DNA of 64,000 nucleotides from Anastrepha obliqua. Lineage: Eukaryota; Arthropoda; Insecta; Diptera; Tephritidae. Under the pieces are notes generated by a model. That model was not told where the DNA came from and searched no databases. It was given only the letters and a program-made list of their open reading frames with translations. A program made the translations under genes and the position numbers. The DNA is taken from contig NC_072893.1 in assembly GCF_027943255.1 (NCBI RefSeq), forward strand, positions 127,595,784 through 127,659,783, given 5' to 3'. This document shows positions 11,001-23,612 of this stretch, in pieces. Numbering within the stretch: position 1 is the first letter of the stretch; every line of letters begins with the position of its first letter.

Positions 11001-14000
11001 ACTTCGATGCGTGCCAAATGCTTATCAGCGCTCAGCTGTAACGGCTCCGAGCTGCGACAATTCACCTACAATAGAAACAATGCTTTTAGAAAAAAGTTGG
11101 TGCACCCATACATACACCTATGAATAACGCTTGCATTAATTTAATTACTGCAACAATTCGAAATGAAATCGAAAGTTTACATAAACATTCAACTCGCCTA
11201 TAGAGAGTACAAAAAACAATAAAAAAAAAGAATTACTAAAAAATGTTGCAATAATAAAAGCGCTTGCTTTTTCTAGCATTTGCAACATGTTAATTGGCCT
11301 CGAGTTGTGCTGCCATATCACTTAATTACTCGAATTAACAAGTAGAAAACATTGAAACAACCAACAACAACACCTTGGAGCTCGCGCGCAATTACCTATT
11401 ATTTGGCTGCTTAGGCTACTTCAAGCTCATCTCGCTGGAGGCTTGTTTCGAACCATCACCGCGAGTATTGTTCACCCACTCGCGCACTGTGAGCACTTGC
11501 GAGCAAAGCGCATGCGTGCACAGCGCCAACGCAGTGGGTAATGTGCGGCTTCAGTTCATTTCGAACGCAATACCAACAACAATGGCTGCAAAATTGATGT
11601 ATGTATGTAAATGAATGCAAATAAACGTAATGAGTTTGAGGTTATAAAGCGCCAACTCATGCCTGCTTGTTTAAAAAATGTGTAACGCTTTGTTACTCAC
11701 ACGCTCCAGGCAAATGGTCAACCCCCACTTCCTGCCGATCGCCACTCTCCGTGCAAAGGCGTGAGCCATTCAACTCGCGCCAAAATTATGGCATTCCAAA
11801 AACCACACACCAGACTCTTGTTGTTGTAGTACTTTTATTGTTGTTGGTTTCTACATATATTTCTTAAGCTGGTTGCTCAAACAATTTACAATTTAATTAC
11901 AAAATATTTACACGCGATTGTATGTGTGCATGTATGGGCGTACGTACTGGTTGTTTGTAAAGTGCGTGCAAATAATTGCGAAACAAATATGTGTTAATTT
12001 TTTTGTTGTTCTTATTTCATATTTATTTGGTAGTATTGGGTAATTCACAAAAATAATGAGAGGAAAAGCGCTGTTATCTAAAAACATGGAAGTGCTAAAA
12101 CTGCAACTCCCACTCACCCAGCTACCCAGGGATGATATCGCTAAGGTGATAAAATTTGAGAAGAAGTTCAGAAGTGAACTGAACAATAAGTTGAACTGGA
12201 GTAGACTTGCATTTGAAAAGAAACTCCAGGAATGTACCCTGCACTGGTACACAAATGACTCGAGGACCCCAGAAGGCATAGGCGCTGAAATTTACGGCAC
12301 CGGAAACAAACGGTCTACACCGATGGGCAGTTTTCCAAGCAACTTTCAAGCGGAGATGTATGCCATTTGTCTATGTGCAGAAATAAACTTAGACAGGAAT
12401 GTCCGGAATGAGCGAATTGCCATTCTGAGCGACAGCAGTCAGACGGCACTCATGGCCCTATAGTCCTATGAAATCAAATCCTCACTGATACCTGAGTGTA
12501 TAGAGCAGCTTAATCTATTAGGAATGCACAATTGAATCCGGCAGGGGTATAATTTGGAAAGAAGGAGCGGACGCATTGGCAAGAGAAGCTACGGCCTTAC
12601 GTTCTGGATATTGTAGCAGGTTAAACTCCTACTTATCCAGATTTGACCCCGACATACCAAACATAGGTCCTGCATGTGAAGGCATTCCGCACGACACTAA
12701 CCCCCTTTTCATATGCCCCTTAAAACCCACTCATCTAACATCCCTCTCCCAACCTGTTGAAACTGCATGTTTCCTGGGCCTACCTTTAGATGAGCTACAC
12801 GAAGACGACCGGTGATATACACTACTGCTACATGCTACGGCCTCCCCTGTAATAGAACACGAGCCCTTCCTTGCCATGGGACAACACACAGTCAAGGAGA
12901 AACTCAGGAGTGAAGAGCTAAAGCTAAGGGAGGTTTACTGGCACCAAACTTTGAGGCTACGACAGACGAAATTCTTACTGGGAGGGTACAACCAAAGAAG
13001 TTTAAAAAAGTCATAACCCTCCCCAAGGATAATCTGAGAATGCTCACGGGCATCCTCACAGGCCACTGCAGACTGCGAAGTCATCTGCACTTGATCGGGA
13101 TTCGGTCTACGGACTCTTGCCGTTTCTGCGACCAAGCTCAGGAGATTCGGAAAAGCAACGTGCACTGAACAATAAGGCAAATGGCCGCCGGGTTGGTAGT
13201 GCCGTGAATAATTATTTCTGTAGAAGTTGTAGAGACGAGGTAGAGTCTATTATGCGCTTTCTGTAGAAATGTCCCCCACTTCTAAAAATTCACAGATTTC
13301 TGAGAAATATCACAAACTTACGGAAGGAGCTGATTGGGATCCTTTTAAGACATGAATATATAGAGCTCTGAAAATATTTCCTAAGTTTCATAGCGGGCTT
13401 CTGTGGCCATGAATGAACGCTTTTTAAGAGTAGCCCGATCGTTCATAATCCACACACTCTAAATCCATCCTGCTAGCCATCCCACCACCACCTCTCCCAG
13501 CCCTCTCCTTTCATCCCATAGGTTTTCTCTTTCACCTCACCTCCTTCACAATGGTATCACAAATAACGAATCCGTTGATCTTCGTCCAAGTGTGCTCATT
13601 CCTTGGGCAACCGTTTCAACCTAATCTAAGAGTAGCCCGCCCGTCTAAGCTAATCTAATGATAAATAATCTAATTTCCTGCTTTTTATTTTATATACTTA
13701 CGTTCGGGCATTTGCCTTTGCAAAGTTGCACGCCACAACTCACATGCAAACGTTCGCGATCGGGAAATTTGAAGGCTGGAAACGTGGCCGCGAATGTTTT
13801 CTCCATCAAGTCGTCCGGTTGTTGTTTTGACCAGCCCTCGTCGAGTGGTTTGAAATGTTTATTCAACGGCGGCATGACCTGAAATCGTAGAAACATATTA
13901 AAAATGTTAGTAAGAATGCGAAAACTCAGGAAGAGGAAGATTTATTGATTTGGATTATTGCTTTAAAAAAATTTAGCGCTTAGATTGCGGTTTATTAGCT

Positions 14001-17000
14001 CGTAATTTTCTCAATTTTTATTTTCCACCTCAGGAAAGCCTTCAGTGTTTTGATTCAAATTGCATATGCGGGTTGTTGTTGTTTTTTTGTTTTGTTTCTT
14101 TATTTACTTTAGTAGTTGCACTATATGAAGCGTGACGCAACATAAGCACCATGAAAAATTTATTAATAAGTTTGATGAACTTACGTATTCGTTCATACTA
14201 ACGGAGTTTTTGTACATACATGCATACATGCCTACATACATACATACATATTTACATGTACACAAATGTACTCAAGTGTGTAAAGGAAAAGGCGTTTAAT
14301 AAAGATTTGCGAAGATACCGAAGCGAAGTGTAATGAGCTGCAACAGTACTTTTGGGCAAAAAGTGAAAATCTAAAAAGGCACTTCCTTTGAAAGAAAAGG
14401 CGCAAAACCATTTTTCATAGTTGCATCTTTGAAAGATAATCTAGGGAGAATGGCTTAAAGGTATACGTGTGCAATTAGCTTCGGAAGAAGAAGTGTCACT
14501 GCCCAAATGCGGATTCGGATAGACAATTAAGACAGCAATGGGTCTTGCGTGGTCTGCTAACTAAGATCGATGTCAGATTTGTGGTGGGCGAATGATGGAT
14601 GATTAATTTTGCGACACCTTTTATATTGCGTGGGATAGACTGGTTTAACGCATTTTGAACTCAAAAATTTACGTTACTTTAATCACTACAGGGTCCAGCA
14701 CTCGAAATATAACCAATTAATCTTTTAGTTCGGGCCTTGATCTCCAAAATAGCCCAAGGAGAATAATCCATCGGATTCGCGTCTGGTAAATTTGAAAGCC
14801 ATTGTGGGGGCGTTATGTAGTTCTGAACGTTGTTTTTTAGACATTCTTGATTCGCACGAGCTTTGTGAGATGGTGCCGAGTCCTGTTGAAACGCCCATGC
14901 TCTGCCACCGAAATGTTTGTCTGCGCACGGCTTCAAAGCAACCTCCAGAATATTTTCCCGATAATATTTCGCATTTACCTTGACGTCAGGCTCGTTGAAA
15001 ACGATTGGAGAGCGCCCATCTGCGGTTACAGCGGCCCAAACCATTACCAGTGGCGGGTGCTGCCTCTTGGTGGCCAATCGGTGACTCAAATTCTCGTATG
15101 AACAGTGAGTCAAATGAACTCTATCGTTTTAGGAGTTTACGAATTACTCAATTGGAAAAATTTTCTCATCAGAAAACACAATGTTCGGAAATTTACCGGT
15201 TTCGGCCAAGCGAAGCAACTCCTTCGCTCCCTCAAGTGTGACTTGTTGCTGCTTTGGTGTGAGATTTTAAGTTCTTTCGCCATTTGATTAGCACTTCGTC
15301 GGGGATTTCGCTCAAGTCATTTCTTCACTTTTTGAACCATTTCACGTGACGTTGCAGTCTTTTGATGACCACCTCCATGACGTTTCGCGATGCTACCAGT
15401 AACATTGTAACGAGTACTGGTGCGATAAGAAAAAACTTTATTTACTTTAAGGTGCTCGAACTCACGAACAATCGCTGGTTGTGATTTTCCAACCAAATAT
15501 AATGCATTCACACTACTACGTTTGAAATCCATTACTGATTTTCTTTTTTCGCATTTACCCTCGGCAAAATGCTTCCAAGCGCTTATAAACAATACTCTGG
15601 ACTGCCATTTAGCCAACTAACGGGCAGGTGATTCCCGTGCATCAGCTGCGCGCGCGGTGTGAAGTTGGTTACACTTCGAGTGCCGAACCCTGGGCGTTAG
15701 CTCACTGGCATAGAAATGTGGTGACTCGAATTTAAGCACTATAGCTGACCTGCCTTACTGGTGTTGCGACTATTGTGACCGATTAAAGATTATGACCTCC
15801 GACTCAACGTTTCCACGACAACCGTTTCTACATTACCAGAACGACCCGGATTTATACTTGGCCAAGGACTATCATTCAAGCAGCATCTCCCAAACATTTA
15901 TGGCGAATTTTTATGCTGTTACAAAAACAGCAACCACTGGCTCATAATTTTGGTAGTGATTTTAAACAATTTCCAAACGTTGCTCGTTTGACATTGACTT
16001 TCAGTGACATTTTGACACTGTTGACATCAAAAAAAAACTAACACTTCTTTTTTATTTTAATACAAAATAGTTAGTTAGTTCCCTTTCAGGTACCTAACGC
16101 CACATATCAATTAACATTTTTTATCGCCTTAACATTTTTCCGGAGATAAATTTCATAGCCCAACAATGTGCTGTAAGTTTTTCTACAGATCAACATACGT
16201 AATCGGGTATGTAATGCATACATACATGCATACTATGTACGTCAATGCCCTATCAAGTTATGTAGCGACAACAAAAACAATACAAATACTCAATGTAAGT
16301 GTTCATAAAAGTGTGAGTATATGTGAGAGAGACGTACGCAGTCACAGAATGCATTTGCGGTAAATGCAGACATGTGTCAAGTTCAATGTTTTTTCCGTAA
16401 TAAAGGAGTATAAAAAGACTCATAAGTCAAAACTACAAAAGCAAACAAGAAAACAATAAAATATCTGCACAAAGCGGGTGTATTATTATACACACACATA
16501 TATATACACACAACCGTATTTATTATTACTGAGTAGTTTGCATTACTTTGGTTTGCCAAGCGTAATTGATGTGTGAAAAATCGCGCTTCACATTAAGAAA
16601 AAGCGTCGAGTTGAATGCAAAAAATGCAACAAAGGCGCGCCATCGGATACACGCAAGTACAAGCAGATTCACTTACGTTGACGGAAATGAAGGCACCCAG
16701 GTGGCAGAAAAAACTATAATTAATACAGAGTAAAACAATATGGAATGTTAAAGGAAAAACATCGCACAATAGCGGCGAAAACGGAAGTTCATGCAGAGTT
16801 CAGTTGATTATTTATTAGCTTTAAACGGTGCTGCTTTTGTACGATGTGAACGCGTGAACAAGTTCCACTTTGGAATGGCTATGTAATTAAGATGTACTTG
16901 TGATGTCCTCGCAAAACGATTGCTTTGTAAGTTCATCATCAAATTTTTACACAAAATTACGGAAGCGTTAACCATTTTATTAAATATGCAAAAAACATAA

Positions 17001-20000
17001 ACATAATAAAAAACAAAATCGGTACAAAATAAAAAAAATCGATCAAATAAGGCTAAAGCCTCGCTAGTACCAAGTTGGCCTGACTAAATTCTTCCAGTCA
17101 TAGTTCTATAACTCCCCCAGTTTTACTCTGATTTGCTTGAAATTTTTACACAAAATTGATTGGCAGCGCAAATAATGCATTTTCGGTACTGTTATGTACA
17201 TACACGCATTTCAAAGCATCTCCCCAAACAGTATGGAAAATATGATAAAAAGTATTCCTATTTATATTTGGGAGCACTGGGCTAAGCATGTCGGTTGAAA
17301 GCTAAGCCGCTAAAAGCAAAGTCGCTTGAACATCGCTAGATGGTTGTTGCTTCACACATAAATTTTTCACTTAGCAAGCAGAGAAGTGTTGCATCGAAAG
17401 CCGCTAGCCGCCAGCTTTTTATCATCTCCGTTTAAACTAATCTCGTTTGTGCACATGGTAAACGGGGACAATTTATACTTTTTATTTACATTTTCTTTGT
17501 GATAATAAATCTTCCTAAAGGTCAACAGTTTTCCGCAACTGTGAAAACAAATGACATCAGTTGACATTTGGGCTTTTAGGAGTAGGGCAAATAAACATAG
17601 GAAATCGTACGTGATTTATCGTGCGAAGCTTGGACAGAATTATATACAAATAAAATTAATTGAAATAAATAAACACAAAGCACACACAGACATGAGCATA
17701 AATGAAGGAAAAACGAGAAGCAATAAATTAAAAGTACCGCTGACATCTTTGACCTCCTAACCAAAATGAAAGCGAAATGAAAATGAAAATCAAAACAATG
17801 AAAACCCAAACAAAATAGGTTGTGCGCAGAGAATGAGAATGGGAATCAGCCACTGTGCGCCATCAAGCGCCCGCAGTCACTTTTGTTTCATTATACTGCT
17901 AGCATTTAATCTATTCATCTACGCGCATCTTAATTATTTATTTATTACTTGTACTTTTACGCTACCGTGCGAGCGTGCGAGTATTGCTGAATCATCAGTG
18001 CGAGCGATTGGCGGGAGTGGAAGCAAGAGCGATGAAAATGCAAATGCGCTCACTCCTTGCAAGCGCATCAAGAAACCACTGCGGGCTAGTAGGTCACCGC
18101 CAAGCACCGTCATATACTTTACGGTATACCAACAGTTAGCGAGTTACTGCGCCATGACAATAGAACCTTTTGTGGCCCATTTCTTGCACAGATAAACTGT
18201 GTGCGTTCAACGTAAGTGGGATCGTTGCAATGTTAGTCTACACAATGAAGCACACGTATGTATGTATGTACCCCTTGGCTGCCTCCAAACGGTGCCCGAG
18301 TACGTTTTGGTGTATATGTGTGTGTGTAGAATCGTGTCAAATATGCTAATGTAAAATATTTCACTCTTGGCTAATTATTGTGACCTCTTAATCTACTCAA
18401 CTATGCGAATCACTACCAAGTAAAAAACAAACAATAAAACAATAACGAACAACTGTTTTCCGGCACTTCCGTCGCCGCTCGAAAACTTCCAAACTCTTAA
18501 TTTAATCTCGCAGAACAAGTGTAATATGAAGGAGGCAGCATTTATGGAGCAAAATATTCAACCAAAGTGGTGAATATTTAATTGCTATGCAGCGAACAAC
18601 AACAATAACAACGGCAATAACAAAATTGAACAACAATAGCAACAATGTGACTGTTATGCAGGGAAAAGGCCACAAAACTGTTCTAACGTTTAGCATAATT
18701 AGACGAAAGAGCTGTAACAGCAAAAAGGCGTGCGGACGGACGGTTGGCTGGTTAGCTGGCTGGCTAGAGCCGTTGGCAGGCGTAACCGCAAGCTTAAAAT
18801 AGCGTGGAAGCGTTAGTTGCAACCCATTTGCCTACTACTTTACAGATATACGAGTACTTAGACTTGTAATACAAATGCCCCCCCGCTCCCCTAAAGAGCT
18901 ACGTTAAATGTCCGAGATGCATGGAGTGACTGAAGAGTGTTGGTATGAAAAAAGCAATTTTTTTTTGTTTGGTTGCTTGTAACGCGAAAAACATAGATAA
19001 TTGTGTGAAGAATTTTGGTCCAAAAAATAACTGAGTGATTAAGCAAAATTATATACGAAAAAGAATAATGAAAAATAGGTAATAACTACAGGCAAGGCAA
19101 GTTTTTGACACAAATTTATTCCGGATAAAGACATAAAAAATATTTGAAATAAAGAAAATAAAACATTAAAATACGAAAATAAAATAAAAAGTTTAAAAAA
19201 TGCTATAAATTGATGCAAAGTACAGTCAAAATTTAAGCAAAAAACTTTTAAGTAAATATTTAGTGAATGGAAAAATAATTAATAAACAAAGAAACAATAT
19301 TTTGCACACAGATAAAACGTTGGTCCGATCTTCGTTTTAGATTTTACGAAATTTAAGCAAGTTCATCAAAAAAAAATAGAAGAAGAGCCAACCTGTTTTT
19401 TAGTCCTTAGGGTCAAAACAGCGGATTGCTGGAGAAGGACTTGGTTCACTTTGTGTGTCCAACTGGCGCCGGTTTGCACGAGAACGAAATGACTAGCGCG
19501 CTTTGTTAAATTCGGCCAAAATCGCGTAAGCGGTTATCGCGCCAATTAAGAAGAAGAAGAAGAGGGTCAAGGCAGCTACCGAGCAACCAATCAAAAAGAT
19601 TCAAAGCTTCAGAGCAGATGTGGTGATTTTCGAGATAGCACTTAGAAGATATAAGGAAAAACCTTACGCCAGAAATTTAAAAATTTAGTGTGCCATTATT
19701 TATATGGAATACAGTGCGAAATATTATATTAGTTTGGGGAAAAAGAAATCCATTATTTTCTCGGTAGATGGCTGTAGTGATCGATATCTCGTAAAGTATC
19801 GATCAAACAATTTAAAGTTTATGCTCGTTCTCAAGGTGACATTTCACACTAAAAACTCGTTTGCTGTTTTTTTTTTTTTTTTTTGTTTATTCCGTTCAGT
19901 TTTGAGTTACAGTGTGGTTGCAATGGATGTCAAATTCGATACATTTTACAGTTTTTCCTTGATAAAGGCGAAAATGCAAGCCCGACCGCTGAAAATGTGA

Positions 20001-23000
20001 ATAGTGTTAATGGCTCCGATACTGTAACAGCTAATTACGTGTAATTTTGGTTTCGTCAATTCCGTTAGGTATTTTTGATGTTAAAACAAGTGTCGATGTC
20101 ACAGAAATAATCAAAGTTGTTAGTAGTCGTAGCATCGTCCAGGAGCTAAAGATCGACCATAAAACAATTTTAAGCCGTTTGCGCAAAAATGCTATGCAGA
20201 AATAATGGATTTCTTTTTCTCTAAACAAAATATTAAAATTTACGTGGGAAGGATCGATTTGAAAACACCTTCAAAAATTGAGTTTATAATTTTTTTTTTA
20301 ATATTTGTTCCAAAAAGTCATTTCAGATGATAGCAGAGTTCAAGCGTAGAATGTTAAATGAAAATATTATAAAATTGGATCAACATAACCAAAGTAATGG
20401 CATATTTGACTTTTTTCGGTTTTTGGAGGCACACATTTTCAAATTGGTCCAGGTACCGTAAGTCTCAATGTTTTTGCGAAATAACTCCAGGATAGTTTTG
20501 AAATATAAAAAATTGTATCAATCGGGGGGAAAACAGTTTGGCTTTTTTTTTGTTTTGTTTTTTTAAGCTGCATGAGAACTTGCGATATCGATAACTATGT
20601 TACAGATAGCTAAAAATGCCAAACAGAAATGTTAACACTTCTGTTCACTAAGGTTTGACAAGCCATCATGAATCGTTTAGCGCCTGAACAATGTTTCCAA
20701 ACTGTGCATAAATTTACTTTAGTTCTCGCGAAGTTCACAGAGCACTGGCGACATCATCTTTCAAAATGAGGAAGCAGCTGTCGTTAGGTTGAATGGTGAG
20801 CGCTATCGAGCTATGCGCTATGTCGACGACATTTAGTTCCAACAAAATGGCACAACTTGTCATACAGGTCGCTTAATAATCGCTTTATTGCAGTATGCAA
20901 GCTAACACTGACGCCATACGCCCAAAATTGAACTCATCGAATATACCATTTTGTAGCCACGCGAGCATTTGCCGGATATCATATTCAAAAAATAAATGCT
21001 ATGAAATTATCTACCATATAATATAATAATAACAAAAAAACCCATTTCAAAAATAGTTCTCTTTTGTATTATCATTTTAATATAAGTTCTCAAAAACACT
21101 CGATAATAAATACGCCAAGGTAACTCATGCATTTATAAAATATGACTTTTGCTATTGGCAAATTTTATCATAACAATCAACTAAATTGGTGTTAGAATTG
21201 AAAGTGAAATATTTTAGCTTCAAAAAATGTACAAAACAGACATTGATAAACCAGTATAAATAAAGAAATCAAAAGAAATTATCATAATTTTACATCTATG
21301 AATCTGCGAATAATTTCCTGAATATATGGAAAACAAACTAAACCGGGTGAATAACGGTCTTCATATGCAAATAAATTTTACGCGATTCTACTTAATAACA
21401 ATTGAAATAGCGGGGCTTAAGAAATCAAGATAATTGAGACTTTTTTCCGCTTAGCACAAGAACGAAAGCTGAAATAACAACTAAAAGCCTAATAGGTTTG
21501 AATTAAAAATGAAAGTATTTTTTTTCTTTCTTCCTGCATCTTCTCCGGCAGCATAATGGCCACTGACCAGTAAAAACTATGCCGCCAATCATTAGTTTTG
21601 CTAATCAGCTAATTTATCAAATACTAAAAATGTTTTTTACTACATTCATAACGGTGACTGTATAAAAAGCAAAAAGACAAGAAAACCAAATAAGACATTA
21701 GGCGGCTGCGTAAAAACCTAAATTGAAAAAACGTCATCAGCATAGCGCGCAGAGAATGAGGCAGATGTGCAATTAACACGCATGTATTTGGATGTATGTA
21801 TGTATATGTGTGCATGTATGTAGGTTAAATGCCAAAAATATGAATGGAGTTTTCAAGAATTTTTCATGCTATGTGTATTGGAATTGATTACAATGATAAA
21901 TCGAACGCGCCGCGCTTGATTTTTGTTTCGCAGGCTTGCTAAATTTACAGCTCGCCAATTTACAAAAACAAAAACTAAAAATTAAAACAGCAGTTGTTAG
22001 CCAGCGATTCGGTATAAAACAGCTCCGAATTGATTAAGCATTCAAAAATATTTGCACGAGAACTTTAAAATTAAATGACTGCTTACTGCGTACCAGATTT
22101 CTATAACTCAACAACAACTACTACGTTTTTAATGTAGCCTTGTAGGCGTTAGAAAAAGGTAATTTTCTCTACATTTAAACACAAATATATGGATATGTAT
22201 TTTATTAAATTATGTTACTCACCTGCTCATCTATTGTGCAACCGCGCTCGTCCAGCAGCTGCTGCTTCGATTCACCCAGCCCATCGAGCGCCGCACAGTC
22301 CACCACACGCACACCCATCGAGCCTGGCACTATGGCGCGCACGGTCAATGTTGTGGCTTGGCCAACTTCCACTGCGCCGGAACCGTCAAGGCCGCCCAGT
22401 TCGAGCCAAATCCGCACGCGTGGTGTGGCATTGCTGCTTGGTGTGCTATTGGAGGCACCACTGCTACCGTCGGCGCTTTCAGGCACCGCTGTAGCTGTTG
22501 ACTCCGGAGTTTTAGAGGTCGCATATGCTTCCTGTTCATGTTGGCCTTCTTCTTCTTCTTCGCCTTCGGCTTCTACTTTTTTATGTTCGTGTTCTTTCAA
22601 TGTTTGCGATTCAATGGTAGACGCATCCGTTTGCGGCACATTGGTGAAATCTTCATTGTCAGCTGCTGCAGCGGCATTTGTGTTGTCTTTATTGTTGTGT
22701 GGCGCATCGAGCATGCGCATGCGTCCATTTCTGTTGGAGCATAAGCAAATCAATGCATATGTATTTTAGGCGCCTGCAATTTTAATTGCGCGCCACGCCA
22801 ACTTACCTGTAATTCTGAGCTACTTTTCGCTGTTGATCCGCTTTGATCCTTACACGTTTTCCCGCCAAGCTCGCAACTGGCCCTACCATCATGCCCATTG
22901 CCGTTGGCTGCAGCTTGCAACGCACTGTACGCAATATATCCGAACTCTGACGCAACTTTTGCTCCATTTGTAGCATCACCCGTACGGACAACTCCATTAC

Positions 23001-23612
23001 GCCATCCGCGCGCGGCTCGGCGCGCACTCCACAACCGGATGTGGGTAGTCGCAATGTGACATTTTGATGTGCACTACCGCGCGCACTACACTCCAATGGA
23101 AAATCCTTGGCGTAGACAAGACCACGAAAATCTCGGTTCAAGTCGATGCGCATCGAGAAGAGGTCGCGCGTACAATTTGTATGCACCGCCACTACTTTGT
23201 AACGTTTTTTTGGCAAATTGCCAAGATTGCGCCCGGTTTTAGCGATAGTAGATGCTTTGATATCGGCAGTAGTGGCCGAATGTGGTGGCGTCAATTCTAC
23301 GTCCGCCACTTCGTCGTCATCAAAGCGGCGACGCGCTCGGCCCAACCTTGAGGGCGAAGATGATGACGTTGATGGCGGAAATAGGCGCTGCGTAGTTAGA
23401 AGTGTAGCTTCCGATGACGAAACTAAAGGTACAGCTAACAACGGTACAGGTGTTGGCGTTGCGTTGACTTTTAAAGCATCGGCTACGTTGGCAGCTGCTC
23501 CGGCTGCATTTGTCGTTCTGTTTGCCCAGGCACCGTGACACATAAGCAACAGTGACAATGCAAGCGGCAACTGCAACCTTTTTAGTGTCATTTGCGGCCG
23601 TTGCAAGAACAT
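8004..23612 (-). CDS. ZP-domain transmembrane protein (apical matrix/cuticle type), six exons
   Basis: The exons, in transcript order on the minus strand, are 23612-22807, 22730-22223, 13878-13702, 11065-10924, 8431-8185 and 8091-8004. All introns are GT-AG with matching phases, which gives 655 residues. Residues about 9-30 are a signal peptide (hydrophobic LPLALSLLLMCHGAWA). A dibasic furin-like RARRR lies at 92-96. The ZP-N half spans about 144-260 with Cys147, 174, 194 and 232. An acidic, low-complexity linker at 300-372 includes EGEEEEEG. The ZP-C half spans about 373-500 with Cys414, 433, 486, 491, 495 and 500 (CGVQLCKGKC). A possible RXXR site is at 536-539. One membrane span lies at about 568-591 (ISFCVLGLIFLVAVIVAIYS), then a ~64-residue basic/serine tail. 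Insect ZP proteins of this build shape cuticle and epithelial apical matrix. I cannot name the Drosophila orthologue. Intron 2 (8.3 kb) and introns 3-4 are full of transposons. Confidence 0.88.
8826..8946. repeat. Long inverted repeat (hairpin) at a SINE end
   Basis: Two arms of about 55 bp, one starting CCAAACACCCAAAAAGGGAA at 8826 and its reverse complement ending at 8946. They differ at about two positions and surround an (AT)n centre. The arm carries the 3' end of SINE-T (ACGCGCCAA), so this is an inverted duplication of the SINE tail. Confidence 0.85.
8826..9212 (-). mobile_element. SINE-T copy 2, with tRNA-like head
   Basis: This is the only copy in the window with a tRNA-like RNA polymerase III head. 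On the minus strand it starts TAGCCGAATGGG (A-box type, 9212-9201) and has the B-box GGTTCGAATC at 9159-9150. The family body follows (GCAAACCTCCGAGTGTATTT, CCGTTCGGAGTCGGC, GAGCTCGGCCAAACACC), then an end with CGCGCCAATT. The head shows that the family is tRNA-derived. It lies in intron 4 of the ZP gene. Confidence 0.85.
9753..10238 (-). pseudogene. Helitron-like endonuclease remnant
   Basis: A 161-codon frame starting at ATG 10238. The first ~21 residues (MPKNNAEKCREYRQKKK) resemble the N-terminus common in insect Helitron-like replication proteins. The rest is an endonuclease/exonuclease/phosphatase-fold domain of the kind found at the C-terminus of Helentron-type elements, with IYISPNQS, ILSGDFNVNF, TTRSNTTIDAVF and VSHFSYHKP. 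No Rep or helicase region lies between them, so the frame looks like an internal deletion joined in a run of AAA codons. It sits in intron 4 of the ZP gene. Assignment to Helitrons is from memory of similar proteins; a LINE endonuclease is the alternative. Confidence 0.5.
10239..10923. other. Intronic DNA upstream of the endonuclease remnant
   Basis: At 10370-10630 there are imperfect repeats of ACGCTTGR-TAAgcAAGTAWTAGGYA-type sequence (at about 10379-10403 and 10492-10531), mixed with CATACATACAAA simple sequence. They could be internal repeats of the Helitron-like element. No gene is seen. Confidence 0.35.
11066..12051. other. ZP intron 3, proximal part
   Basis: Ordinary intronic sequence. 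Short frames at 11375-11867 have no recognisable domains and are not supported as genes. Confidence 0.4.
12052..13650 (+). mobile_element. LINE-C: 3' part of an RNase H-bearing non-LTR element, decayed
   Basis: The fragment begins near 12052. It encodes an RNase H domain (HWYTNDSRTPEG with the first catalytic Asp changed to Asn; NFQAEMYAI; AILSDSSQ; then WKEGADALAREA at 12558-12593) and a C-terminal segment (LTGHCRL-like near 13043, SCRDEVESIMRFL near 13230). The 3' untranslated part, with pyrimidine-rich blocks (13440-13640), ends in CAACCTAATCTAAG. Many stops are present. It is interrupted by a LINE-A piece. Related 3' ends lie at 31862-31995 and 35217-35400. The RNase H places it with I/R1/LOA-type LINEs. 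Confidence 0.75.
12598..12833 (+). mobile_element. LINE-A 3' fragment inserted in LINE-C
   Basis: 236 bp encoding the LINE-A C-terminus (LRSGYCSRLNSYLSRFDPD, then CEGIPHDTN) and its 3' end. It is flanked by the perfect 10-bp duplication GCTACGGCCT at 12588-12597 and 12834-12843, and LINE-C resumes on both sides. The insertion is therefore a 5'-truncated retrotransposition younger than LINE-C. Confidence 0.88.
14680..15616 (-). pseudogene. maT-like (DD37D) Tc1/mariner transposase remnant
   Basis: The minus-strand frames 15616-15317 (DNA-binding half, HTH-like) and 15113-14679 (catalytic half) belong to one broken transposase. The catalytic half has MVWAAVTADGRSPIVF, FQQDSAPSHKA and SNLPDANPMDYSPWAILE. 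From the Asp of QDSAP to the Asp of NPMDY there are 37 residues, the DD37D spacing of maT elements. Frameshifts separate the two parts, and the first catalytic Asp region is not intact. Terminal repeats were not found. It lies in ZP intron 2. Confidence 0.8.
15808..15934 (+). mobile_element. SINE-B copy 1
   Basis: Head CGTTTCCACGACAACCGTTT, then ACGACCCGGATTTATA, CTTGGCCAAGGACTATC, a decayed stem-loop region and ATGCTGTTACAAAAACAGCAA. It is about 127 bp. The head and CAA-type tail match LINE-A. It lies in ZP intron 2. Confidence 0.75.
15935..19424. other. ZP intron 2, middle part
   Basis: AT-rich intron with simple repeats (CATACATGCATAC near 16215, TATGTATG near 18260, AACAACAATAAC near 18600) and no domain-bearing frame. 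Open frames at 17833-18195 and 18502-18822 look like chance. Confidence 0.4.
19425..19565 (+). mobile_element. RTE 3' terminal fragment
   Basis: About 140 bp matching the end of the RTE element at 27831-31010: GGAGAAGGACTTGG, GTCCAACTGGCGCCGGTT, CGGCCAAAATCGCGTAAGC and CGCGCCAATTAAGAAGAAG. It ends in an (AAG)n tail. It is strongly 5'-truncated. Confidence 0.85.
19700..20225 (+). pseudogene. mariner-family remnant (N-terminal part)
   Basis: The translated fragments WFRQFR, IFDVKTSVDVTEIIKVV and SSRSIVQELKIDHKTILSRLRKN match the HTH/linker region of mariner transposases (pattern SSRSIAQELKIDHKTVL). The frame is broken, and the catalytic domain is not continuous with it. The sequence TTAGTTTGGGGAAAAAGAAA near 19729 could be the 5' terminus. 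Confidence 0.6.
20680..21000 (+). pseudogene. DD41D-like transposase remnant
   Basis: Fragments IFQNEEAAV, LNGERYRAM and FQQNGTTCHTGR (the Asp of FQQDGAT changed to Asn) match the catalytic centre of the transposase type also seen at 34332-34699 and 36242-37360. It is full of stops and non-functional. Confidence 0.55.
21001..22222. other. ZP intron 2, distal part
   Basis: AT-rich intron, no recognisable gene or element. Confidence 0.4.

Noticed and set aside
22212..22769. 185-codon plus-strand frame rich in Ser/Ala
   Set aside because: Mirror of ZP exon 2. The minus strand has the ZP domain and fitting splice sites.
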